Source: Ascidia mentula
Lineage: Eukaryota; Chordata; Ascidiacea; Phlebobranchia; Ascidiidae
DNA: 64,000 bases
Direction: 5' to 3'
NCBI GenBank assembly: GCA_947561715.1
Contig: OX387199.1
Coordinates: 22,449,001-22,513,000 of the forward strand
Below are positions 34,326-43,389 of the stretch, piece by piece. Numbering within the stretch: the stretch's first letter is position 1; every line of letters starts with the position of its first letter. The position numbers were made by a program, and so were the translations under genes. The notes below the pieces were generated by a model, which did no database searches, was not told where the DNA came from, and was given only the letters and a program-made list of their open reading frames with translations.

Positions 34326-35810
34326 TAATGAAACTTGCCACAATCTTTGGTTTTTCCACTTTGACAAAAACATTCGTCACTTTTATCGGGACAGTCGATG
34401 ACGTCATCACACACACTTGACCTTGAGATGATCATGGGGTCATTTGTACATTGGAAACATGAACGATGATTAAATGTCTGAGAACTTCGAATGTCTCTGC
34501 AAATGACACAAGTCCATTCTGTCTGATCTTAATCTGTAGGAATTTTTAACCAACCACAACAGTTCACAAATACCTGACATCTCCATTCTCCGAGGTGTAA
34601 CACAAATCAGATTTATCATCACAATCCGCAATGCCGTCCCATAGAAACATCTGCGGAAGATTGCAATTCCTGCCATTCCGAACACATTTGAATCCATGTC
34701 CAACATTCCGGTGTTGGAAAGCTGGGCAGTCATTGCAAGGATCGCCATCACAAACAGTCGAACGTTTCCAACATGCTGAATTCGGACACTGGAAGTGGGA
34801 GGGGCAGAGGTACTCACATGGGGGAATTCCCCAGACAATGTGCAAGCTTGTCGCAGATTTCATTTTTTGAGTTACAGGAAATGTTGGTTTGATCCAATGT
34901 GTTGTAACAGACTCCATTAATGTCGAAACAATCACAACGTGGTGTTGATCTAAATAAAATGAATAGTGTATTTGCATTAACGAAATAAAAGGTCTTTTCA
35001 AAACTACTCAAATACCCTTTCTTGTTGTTGCTGCACTGCTTATGGAATTTCTCATTACAACCGCATTCATCACTCATATCAGGGCAATCTATGACGTCAT
35101 CACAAACACTTGACCTTGAGATAATCATGGGGTCGTTTGTACATTGGAAACACAATCGTTCGTTCATAGATGAAGAATTACGAATATCTCTGCAATAACA
35201 TATTTGTTTATGGATGCAATATTTTACCACAAGCAAGAAGTTATCGCTGTTCTTTATTAATATTTATGACCATTAATAAAAACAACAAAGCTCATTTGAC
35301 TCAAACTATATTCATCTTTGCAAAAGTTTCAGTTTTTTTTTCATTTTCACTGCAATAGGAAATGTGACGCCGAATATAGTAAGAACAAGAGCACAGAGGA
35401 AGAGGGGAGTCTGGGGCAGTGCTGGCATGCAATATGCAAGAAAAAAAAAACAATCAAAAACAAAATACCTGACATCTCCATTCTCCGAGGTGTAACACAA
35501 ATCAGATTTATCGTCACAATCGGCAATACCGTCCCATAGAAACATCTGCGGAAGATTGCAATTCCTGCCATTCCGAACACATTTGAATCCATGTCCATTA
35601 TTCCAGTGTTGGAAAGCTGGACAGTCATTGCAAGGATCGCCATCACAAACGGTCGAACGTTTCCAACAAGCTGAATTCGGACACTGGAATTGGGAGGGGC
35701 AGATGTCACACAGCGTTTTTCCAACACATTGGATTATTCCTTTGCAAAACTCCTTCACTCTTAGGGCGCATACTTTCTTTGAATCGAGGAAGCTAAACTT
35801 GTTGTCGCAA
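34326..35810 (-). CDS. R2 LDLa cassette exons 4-7
   Basis: Exons 35,810-35,469 (342 bp), 35,189-35,016 (174), 34,949-34,574 (376) and 34,496-34,326 (171) repeat the long-short-long-short cassette pattern of R1. The 376-bp exon carries the extra base at 34,820-34,824. Without it the exon is 375 bp as in R1 and R4. All cassettes begin and end in phase 2. Confidence 0.8.
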
Positions 35811-36173
35811 CTGTAACAAAAGTAATGTATTACGTCATATAACAATAGTTTCGCGACATATTGTTCTTGCAAATGACTGACAATCTGTATACATTAGGTT
35901 TGGTTTTAAATAAACCAGCTTAATGCAAACTATTCAAGCATGATTGTGTATGCAGATGTGTGAATAACAATACACAACCTACGACTTTACAATAATTTTG
36001 CGTAACTTCTTCTGAAAAATACCTAATAGAAAGAAAATTGTTATTTATGAATGAATACTAAATCAATTCAAAACCAGAGGTCCCTGGCAGGCTGTCGGTC
36101 GCTCACCGTATCGATATAATGATATATTAAATTTCATAAAGCAATCTAAGGACAGCTCAGATGTTTTTTTTGT

Positions 36174-36215
36174 GAGAAAAATATATTTCGCCTAAAAAAG
36201 CATCATCAGTTTCTC
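36174..36215 (-). ncRNA. Hammerhead-like motif, TATA type, downstream of PLE2
   Basis: On the minus strand: GAGAAA, CTGATGA, T, GCTT-TTTT-AGGC (stem II with one wobble), GAAA, TATA, TT, TTTCTC. Arms GAGAAA/TTTCTC are fully complementary and both core boxes are intact. It lies about 415 bp downstream of the PLE2 GIY-YIG stop, on the same strand, as in PLE1. Confidence 0.65.
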
Positions 36216-36630
36216 CAACTGCCAAAGAGGAAAAAAGAGAAAGGAAAAATTTAAGTACCTGACGCAAAAGCTTTTTTTACAAAAGTTAAAAATGAATAAA
36301 AAATTAAATAAAGGTATAAAAATATGCGGTTTTCAAGCAATAACTGCTGGGTTTAAACCCGCCTGTACTCCTGCACTATTAAAACCACTGGCGCTGACAC
36401 CGAGTAAGCACACGAACAGACAGAAGCAACTGAATGAAATAACAGAAAAAAATGTGAAAGGGAATGGATGTCGCGAACTGCAGGCATGTAGGCCTGTGGG
36501 TGAACAGGTGTGACCGATAAGACTCGGTGATTGATAAAATTGATAAAAACAGGCTAACGACAAACAACACAAAAACATCAACCCGTTGCAATGCAAACAT
36601 AAACCTGCGGGCGGGAAAATGTGAACCAAG
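36216..36630. other. PLE2 3' untranslated region
   Basis: AT-rich DNA between the GIY-YIG stop and the hammerhead-like motif, with an AAAAATGAATAAAAAATTAAATAAAGG run similar in style to that beside the 23.3-kb motif. No coding signal. Confidence 0.45.
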
Positions 36631-38158
36631 CTATTGACACGATGGCGTTACCATGGTTTGCACATTGATCTGTGCCCGTATTCTGTGCAACCATAAGTCC
36701 TCATATAGATCCAAACCTCCTGCAGGTGGTTTTTGCACGAACATCACGTCGTAGCAACTTGGCAATGTGGGTCTTTGCTGGAAGGTTTCACTATGCTTGC
36801 GCAGGTAATGGTTACCTAGCGCCGTTGCATCGCTATCTAGCGAGCACTCGAACTGGTACCAAGTGGACCTGTGGGCATTCCAGCGAGTGGAAAACTTGTT
36901 TTTTGTCTGCCCAACATACTGGGCTCCGCATGTTTTGCACGAGGCCACATATATTCCATAGTCGCGACATGTCAATCTCTGACGCAACATTATTGTGCCT
37001 TTGGGAGTACACAGGAAGGTAGTCGTTGGCACCATGGGCTCGTGGTTACCATGGTGCCCACACAGCGCACAGTGGCCACAAGGGGCCGCCTGGCCAGTGT
37101 CCAGAGACTTGGTGTGGTGGGCAAGCTGCTTGTAGTGGCATAGTTTCTTGAACATCGTTGGTCCTCTCCGATTAACGATAGAAGCATTTGCCTGCAGAAA
37201 GCCGCAGTATATTCGGGAATGCTGTTGCCCAGATGAGTTTGTGCCTTGGAAGCGAGTCTACCGACTTGTTGTGGAAAAATCTTGTCTTCCAAGTGCTCGC
37301 TGTTGCCAACACATCGCAAGTCATCCTCACTTGGAAGTTGGATTTTGCAGCTTTATCTTTCAGCCACAATAGGGCCTTTTTGTAGTCGCTTTCATTCTCG
37401 TTTAAGCGCCGCATCCGTATGGCTTCGGAAAACACAATTGATTTAAACACATGGATTGGGTGGTGAGAACGCCCATTAAGAAAGCAACGGTCAAGTGCTG
37501 TGGGCTTAGTGTGATTGGTGGTTTTGAAGCCCATCTGTGACATGGGGTCGATAATGTGGCACACATCAAGAAATTCAACACCAGTGCATGACTTTGCCGT
37601 TGTGGCTTGGCGGAAAGTTAGTTCCAAGCCTGCGTTACCAAAGCATTCCACCAACTTATGTCGTATAGCATTGGTGGTTTTAACCCCAAGCCACAACCAT
37701 ATTATATCATCAATAAACTTAAATATGTACGACTTGTTTATTGCTGTGGCAGCTTTGCAAACAATGAAGTGAACAGCAATGTTAGCCACCGATACTGAGT
37801 TATTGTCACCTGTGACAATACCTTCTTTTTGGCAATAAAATGAATCTGCATTCCTCAGTAAGGCGTTGACAATGCAAAACATTGTCAATTCAATGATAGT
37901 GTTTCTTGCCCGCGCGGTGAATGTTGAGTGACCATTCAAAGCCGCCTTCAAAGCCTGGCGTATAATGGATCTGGGAAGATTGGGATATAATGATTTTACA
38001 TCACTTGCTACAATACACAGTTCCTGGTGTCGCATTTTCTTGGAGAGGTGTTGAGCATTTTCCATCTTCCACTTGTGAAGTTCCTCTAAATATTCTTTAC
38101 TATCTAGGCAATATTCGTTTACGTTTGCCTTGCAGTAAAGTACACTAATCGGGTGCAA
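36631..38158 (-). mobile_element. PLE2: Penelope-like RT plus GIY-YIG endonuclease, 5'-truncated
   Basis: The RT part (38,158-37,172) shows VASDVKSLYPNLPRSIIRQAL (fingers/palm), CQKEGIVTGDNNSVSVANIA (the GxxMGxxxS-type motif with GDNNS) and KFIDDIIWLWLG (catalytic FIDD), then GVEFLDVCH. The endonuclease part (37,155-36,631) has CGHCALCGHHGNH, then YGIYVASCKTCGAQYVGQTK and HRSTW. The GIY and YVG words form the catalytic core. A frame change near 37,190 separates the parts. The RT N-terminus is missing at 38,158, where it abuts inverted Gypsy DNA. The Cys/His cluster before GIY-YIG differs from PLE1, so this is a different PLE lineage. Confidence 0.85.
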
Positions 38159-38159
38159 A

Positions 38160-38580
38160 AAGGTTCACAGGCTTCGCAGCCAAGGCATAATACAACACGT
38201 GCGCGGCAGTACACAGTCAATCACTCACACAAGCGTAGAGCGCGCAAGGCTCAGGGCAACTTGCGTACCGCCATTGGCACATGCCTATTAAGACAAGTAT
38301 TGTCTTAATTTCGCAACATTCTCCCCAGCTATAAATTGTTGCCATAGCGCGGAGGTGGAACATCAAAATTGGAACGTGAAGAACGACGAAGAACTGGTTC
38401 TAGTGGCAAATTACTCGCGCGGTTATTATGAACAATATCGTCATTCACAGCTGGTTCACTGTTGGCCTCAGTGTCGAGCCCAACATTACCACCCGATTCA
38501 TCCACATCAGACGATAAATTATGGTTCGATTCATCCGCAGGTGGACAAGGTGATAAATCACACACTGACACATTATCCTC
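38160..38580 (-). repeat. Inverted copy of the Gypsy pol tail and LTR start
   Basis: This is the reverse complement of about 41,375-41,795 with roughly 95% or better identity by eye, including the end of pol (SRSNFDVPPPRYGNNL on the minus strand), the purine tract and the first about 160 bp of the LTR. The inner junction to gag falls at about 38,580 and the outer junction to PLE2 at about 38,160. Confidence 0.9.
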
Positions 38581-39066
38581 AATCTCTGGACGAGTTTTTG
38601 CAAAAACCTCGTAATCTCAGCAAAGACTGCAAGTTTAAGTCGGTGACCGCTGAGGTTTATCGACAAGAATATGTTAGAGACGCATTTATTAGCGGAATAC
38701 TGTCCAATTCTATACGACAGCGCCTCCTAGAAAATATAGAGCTGAGCTTAGAAACTGCGTTCGTGCAGGCGTCGGCTTATGACGTTGCACAAAAGAATTC
38801 TATAGCCTACGAGGCAAATGGCATAGTTTCCACAGCTTCAAAATTGCAAGACGAAGAGGATTTAAAAGAGACCACCGCGACACCAACAGCCTCCACATAT
38901 CGCGCTGTGCGCAAAACCCCGTGTTCGTTTTGTGGGTACTCTGCTCATGACCGCCGTGACTGTCCAGCGCGAAATACGATATGTTACAAATGCAGAAAAC
39001 GGGGTGACTTTGCGAAGATGTGTAAGTCAGTATCCGATACATCTGCAACAATCTGTAGACAGCCTT
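38581..39066 (+). pseudogene. Gypsy gag, C-terminal half with zinc knuckles
   Basis: The frame reads YVRDAFISGILSNSIRQRLL, as in capsid C-terminal domains, then two CCHC-like knuckles: CSFCGYSAHDRRDC and CYKCRKRGDFAKMC. The second has Asp where His is usual, so zinc binding there is doubtful. The N-terminal half of gag is missing, replaced by the inverted repeat. Confidence 0.75.
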
Positions 39067-39089
39067 AAGTCCGGCAACAGTAAATGCCC

Positions 39090-39520
39090 ATATTCGAGAA
39101 TATAAGTTGTCAACACTGATTGATACTGGTAGTTCTGGTTCGTACATCAATGAACAAACGACTAAGCCACTGAAACTGAAGGTTCAGCCAATGATCGAAA
39201 AGGTGTCAATGGCGGCGCCTTGTCTACAAGGAACAGTAGTTGGACGATGTGTGGCTTATATTAAACTTGATGAACGAATCTATCCTCAAACTACGCTTGG
39301 TGTTTTTCAGGACTTGTGCTGCGATTTACTTTTGGGACAAGATTTTCAAATGAGGCATAAGCAGCTTGTTTTCACTTTTAATGGTGATCTCCCAAACTTA
39401 AGAATTGACAAAAGTGATGTGTGTGGAATATCGGCTGCCGAAGCACGTTTTCCATCACTATTTGCTAACTTGAGCAAAAACTGCCACCCGATAGCAGTAA
39501 AATCCGTTACCCCGGATTGA
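39090..39520 (+). pseudogene. Gypsy aspartic protease
   Basis: STLIDTGSSGSYI carries the DTGSS catalytic motif of retropepsins, and CDLLLGQDFQMRH is the downstream LLG-x-D motif. The frame ends at TGA about 39,520, directly followed by RT sequence that starts mid-domain. About 80 residues between protease and RT therefore appear deleted. Confidence 0.75.
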
Positions 39521-41624
39521 TGACATTGTTAACAACCTTGCGAAATACTTCTGGTTTTCCACGTTTGACCTCAAGTCTGCCTATCATCAGGTTCCAATTT
39601 GCGAGAAAGACAAACCCTACACGGCTTTCGAAGGTGATGTAAAGTTATGGGAATTTAACAGAATTCCGTTTGGAGTAACTAATGGTGTCCCTGCTTTTCA
39701 ACGAGTTACGGACAATCTTGTTCAAGACTGCAATCTAAAAGATACATATCCTTATCTGGATAACGTGACTGTGGCTGGGATTACAAAGGAAGAACATGAT
39801 CGCAATGTAAAAGCATTTTTGAGTGCCATAGCATCGCGTTACTTCACACTAAATGAGGCTAAAACTGTTTCCAACGCAACTAAAATCAATATTCTTGGAT
39901 ACACTGTTGGAAATGGTACCATTGCGCCTGATGCTGATCGATTGGATCCACTCCGCTCTCTCATGCCACCATCAAACAAACGATCCTTGCAGCGTGTACT
40001 TGGATTGTTTGCGTATTATTCCAAGTGGATTAAAGACTTCGCAAATAAAGTTCATCGGCTGAGACAAGTCAAGACTTTTCCTCTGGATTATGCGTCTGTT
40101 CAAGATTTTGAAAAGTTGAAAATGGATATCGAACGTGCGGCATTGACAGCCATCGATGAGCATCAGACTTTCGTGGTTGAATGCGACGCATCCGATGTTG
40201 CTATCTCCGCCACACTTAACCAAGGGGGACGACCGGTTGCATTCTGGTCTCGTGTTCTCCAAGGAAGTGAACGGTTTTTCCCGGCAGTCGAAAGGAAGCA
40301 ACTTCTATAATAGAGGCTTTGAGAAAGTGGGGTCATTTGTTGGCCCGAGCTCCCTTTGTTATTATTACAGATCAACGTTCAGTTTCGTTCATGATGGACA
40401 ATCGTCGTCGATCCAAAATCAAGAACAGCAAAATTCAATGCTGGAGATTGGAGCTTGCTTCTTATTCATATGAAATACGATACCGACCTGGAAAAGACAA
40501 TATTGGCCCGGACACGTTTACTCGAGCAACTTGTTCTATTTTCCCATTGTCGCTTATGGATATACATGCTGGATTATGCCACTCTGGTGTAACACGTTTA
40601 TTGTATTTCGTACGGTCTAAAAATTTGCCTTTCTCCACGAGTGATGTCAGACGAGCTTGCACTTCGTGTAAAGTTTGTGCAGAACTAAAGCCTAAGTTCT
40701 ATTCACCTTCTGATGCTACATTAATTAAGGCAACACACCCGTGGGAAAGGATATCTGTTGATTTTAAAGGCCCGTTGCCATCATCAACAAAAAATGTGTA
40801 TATGCTCACGATCATAGATGAGTACCCGCGTTTTCCATTTGTTTTTCCTTGTGCGAAGATGTCATCAACCACTGTTGTAAAATGTTTCGAAACATTATTC
40901 TCTGTGTGGTTTGCCCAGTTACGTTCATTCGGACCACGGTAGATCCTTCATATCTTCTGAGTTAAAAGATTATTTGCTCCAACGTGGCATTGCGTCCAGC
41001 CATTCAACCCCTTATCATCCGCTTGGTAATTCGCAAGTTGAACGATTTAATGGCATTATATGGAAAGCAGTTCGTCTATGTTTGCATTCCAACAACATGC
41101 CAGTTACTCAATGGGAATTAGTATTGCCCAATGCACTCCGGTCAATTCGTTCGTTGTTGTGCACCGCTACCAATTCCACGCCCCATGAGTTATTTTTCGC
41201 CTTTTCCCATCGCTCACCGAATGGGAAATCACTGCCATCTTGGCTACGAGATTCCAATTACGCTTTTCTCCGAAAATTTTTGCGTTCTCATAAGAACGAT
41301 GATTTGGTTGAACAGGTGGAACTAAAAGATGTTAACCCCATGTACGCAAGAATCCGTTTTTCTGACGGGCGAGAGGATAATGTGTCAGTGCGTGATTTAT
41401 CACCTTGTCCACCTGCGGATGAATCAAACCATAATTTATCGTCTGATGTGGATGAATCGGGTGATAATGTTGGGCTCGACACTGAGGCCAACAGTGAACC
41501 AGCTGTGAATGACGATATTGTTCATAATGACCGCGCGAGTAATTTGCCACTAGAACCAGTTCTTCGTCGTTCTTCACGTTCCAATTTTGGTGTTCCACCT
41601 CCGCGGTATGGCAACAATTTATAG
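39521..41624 (+). pseudogene. Gypsy RT - RNase H - integrase
   Basis: RT: STFDLKSAYHQVPI (about 39,558), RIPFGVTNGVPAFQR and YPYLDNVTVAG (about 39,750), where the active site is YLDN rather than YLDD. RNase H: VVECDASDVAISATLNQGG (about 40,175) and PAVERK. Integrase: HSGVTRLLYF...CTSCKVC zinc site (H partner at about 40,560), ISVDFKGPLP (about 40,755), YVHSDHGRSF (about 40,920) and NSQVERFNG. Frame breaks lie at about 40,305 and 40,905. The C-terminal tail is Asp/Ser-rich and ends PPPRYGNNL. Confidence 0.85.
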
Positions 41625-41634
41625 CTGGGGAGAA

Positions 41635-41928
41635 TGTTGTGAAATTAAGACAGGACTTGTCTTAATAGGCAAGTGCCAACGGCGGTACGCAAGTTGCCCT
41701 GAGCCTTGCGCGCTCTGCGCTTGTGTGAGTGATTGACCGTGTGCTGCCGCGCACGTGTTCTGTTATGCCTTGGCTGCGAAGCCTGTGAACCTTATGTTCT
41801 GTTAGTGGGGTTTTTGTTCTTGTCCAGGCGTATGTACTGTTTTCTTTCGATCTATGTGTTTTGCAGTTGTTCTTTAGTTACAGTGACTTAAAGCCTCATG
41901 TATGAAATAAACAATTAACATCATAACA
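41635..41928 (+). repeat. 3' LTR of the rearranged Gypsy element
   Basis: It starts TGTTGTGAAATTAAGAC directly after a purine tract (GGGGAGAA) and ends ATCATAACA, giving TGTT...AACA ends over 294 bp. An AATAAA polyadenylation signal sits about 23 bp before the end. Its first about 160 bp recur inverted at 38,160-38,320. Confidence 0.7.
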
Positions 41929-41948
41929 GCAAGCATCAGCAGTACTCG

Positions 41949-42260
41949 CCCAAAACGTTATTCCTGAGCACCTGCGTTTTAGTAAAAAAAAATTGAGGAT
42001 CGAAAAAGTGTGATTTTGTGAGAAGAAAGACTTTCCAAGCTTCAATAAATGTCAATGAACGAAAAACAGCAGCAAATGCGGCAGCAGACGCAGGTGCAAA
42101 ACCACTCAAACCGTAGATAAGGTTAAGACCTCAGAGGCGGGCGCAGCTTCGCTCGTCCAAACGACAGACGCCCGACTCGTATCCCAACCTGGGTTCAAAT
42201 CCCGGTGTGGTAAAAAAAGATATCGCCACAACTCCAGTGGTTCCAGTGTTTGCCAATGTG
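41949..42260 (+). repeat. Dispersed repeat with tRNA-like B box (SINE or PLE end)
   Basis: Second copy of the 5,325-5,615 repeat. It contains CTGGGTTCAAATCCCGG (about 42,190), a good pol III B box and T-arm stem-loop (five pairs including one wobble). The upstream half does not fold into a clear D or anticodon arm, so it is tRNA-derived at best and not a functional tRNA gene. Confidence 0.5.
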
Positions 42261-42774
42261 ACGACAGGGCACCGGATGAAACCCATCCCATTGTAACAAC
42301 ACAAACTGCCAGTGTTTATCGATTAGTTGAACATGTGGCACATGTTATAATCTAATGCCCGGAGATAAGGTTGTGTGTAACTGTATGAGGCAATAATACT
42401 AAATGACTTTGCAACTTATGCCGCAATAGGTGAACCTCACTATAGAGTCCTTGACCTTCAAAAGGCCCGAGCATTGGGGCTTAAATTTGGCAATTTCCTT
42501 TCTTCTGGTTTCAAACTAATTAATCTTCCAATTGTATGCACAATTTTATTCTTACCAAATGCCAATATGAAGACACAAAGCAGGTAATGTTAATTTCAAT
42601 CCTTTTCACATAAGCAGTTTACGTGGCAATCGATAGAGCATAGAATGCCAGGCACAGCCTTGCAACAAAAATAATTGTCAGAAAGGAAATGGCCGCACCA
42701 GTTAGGCGTGCGAAGCAACGTTGTACAAAATGCATCGAAGACAAAGCAAACTTGCGTTGACAGGGCCATACTTG
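42261..42774. other. Spacer between two repeat blocks
   Basis: No open frame with motifs and no similarity to the corresponding interval at 5.6-6.5 kb. Confidence 0.4.
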
Positions 42775-43100
42775 GGCCAAGCCTACTTGGTGCCTACTTC
42801 GTACACACGTGTGTGCATTTAGGACTTCCGGTCCCATCCTCTTGAAATCTGTGCCTCTGTAGGGATTGGTTGTTACGACGCGGTCAACATCCCCCTCTTT
42901 GTTGACCTCTCACTTCTCTCTCCTTCAAAACAATATTACAAACCCCGCATACTGGAAATCCCCACAACACCCCAACTTTCCCTCATTAAATACAACCTTG
43001 GAATGCCAATAGTTAAATTACTCGACCTTTGAATCAAACCCTCACTGTCACTTCTGCACAACCACCCTTGAAATCTTTACACCACTATTTCACGCCTATC
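42775..43100 (+). repeat. Dispersed repeat, second copy of 6,498-6,830
   Basis: It follows the 41.9-kb repeat in the same order and orientation as in PLE1 and is followed 250 bp later by a hammerhead-like motif on the same strand. No RT or endonuclease lies between, so 41.95-43.39 kb may be an internally deleted, non-autonomous PLE relative. Confidence 0.65.
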
Positions 43101-43347
43101 CAAACACGGGAAAGATAAAGAAACAAACAAAGAAACAGTATGTGCTTCAAGCAATGTGAACAAAAAGTGTTTTTTCATCACCGTGTTTTTATTTTATTTT
43201 TTTCCTGTGTCCTTATCTTTTCCGTGGTTTCTCAACGCTTCCACCCGATGTATGTGGCAGGTTTTTAGTTGTGTAAAGGGCGTGTTGGGAGGTAGTGGAG
43301 AGCCTTTACTTTATTTTATTCGAACCTAATTCTTAATTTGCTTTTAA

Positions 43348-43389
43348 AGACACTGATGATGCTTTTAACGAAGCGAAATATATATGTCT
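43348..43389 (+). ncRNA. Hammerhead-like motif, TATA type
   Basis: AGACA (43,348-43,352), CTGATGA (43,353-43,359), T, GCTT-TTAACG-AAGC (43,361-43,374), GAAA (43,375-43,378), TATA, TA, TGTCT (43,385-43,389). Stem I arms AGACA/TGTCT and stem II GCTT/AAGC are perfect. The predicted cut is after A at 43,384. An unpaired T precedes stem II, as in its two minus-strand relatives. Confidence 0.7.

Larger units (their letters stand above)
38160..41928 (+). mobile_element. Rearranged Ty3/Gypsy element with inverted left end
   Basis: From left: an inverted copy of the element's own 3' end (38,160-38,580), partial gag (38,581-39,066), protease (about 39,100-39,520), RT/RNase H/integrase (39,520-41,624) and a 3' LTR (41,635-41,928). 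The normal 5' LTR and gag start are absent. Such an inverted end suggests template switching, self-integration or a recombined tandem copy. Confidence 0.85.

Noticed and set aside
36292..36629. Short open frames on both strands near the PLE2 3' end
   Set aside because: AT-rich untranslated region; no motif and no conservation seen.
38329..38666. Open frames at the left end of the Gypsy element as separate genes
   Set aside because: They derive from the inverted copy of the pol tail and from the fusion across its junction with gag.
42120..42215. Functional tRNA gene
   Set aside because: Only the B box and T-arm are convincing; no A box, anticodon arm or 7-bp acceptor stem could be formed.
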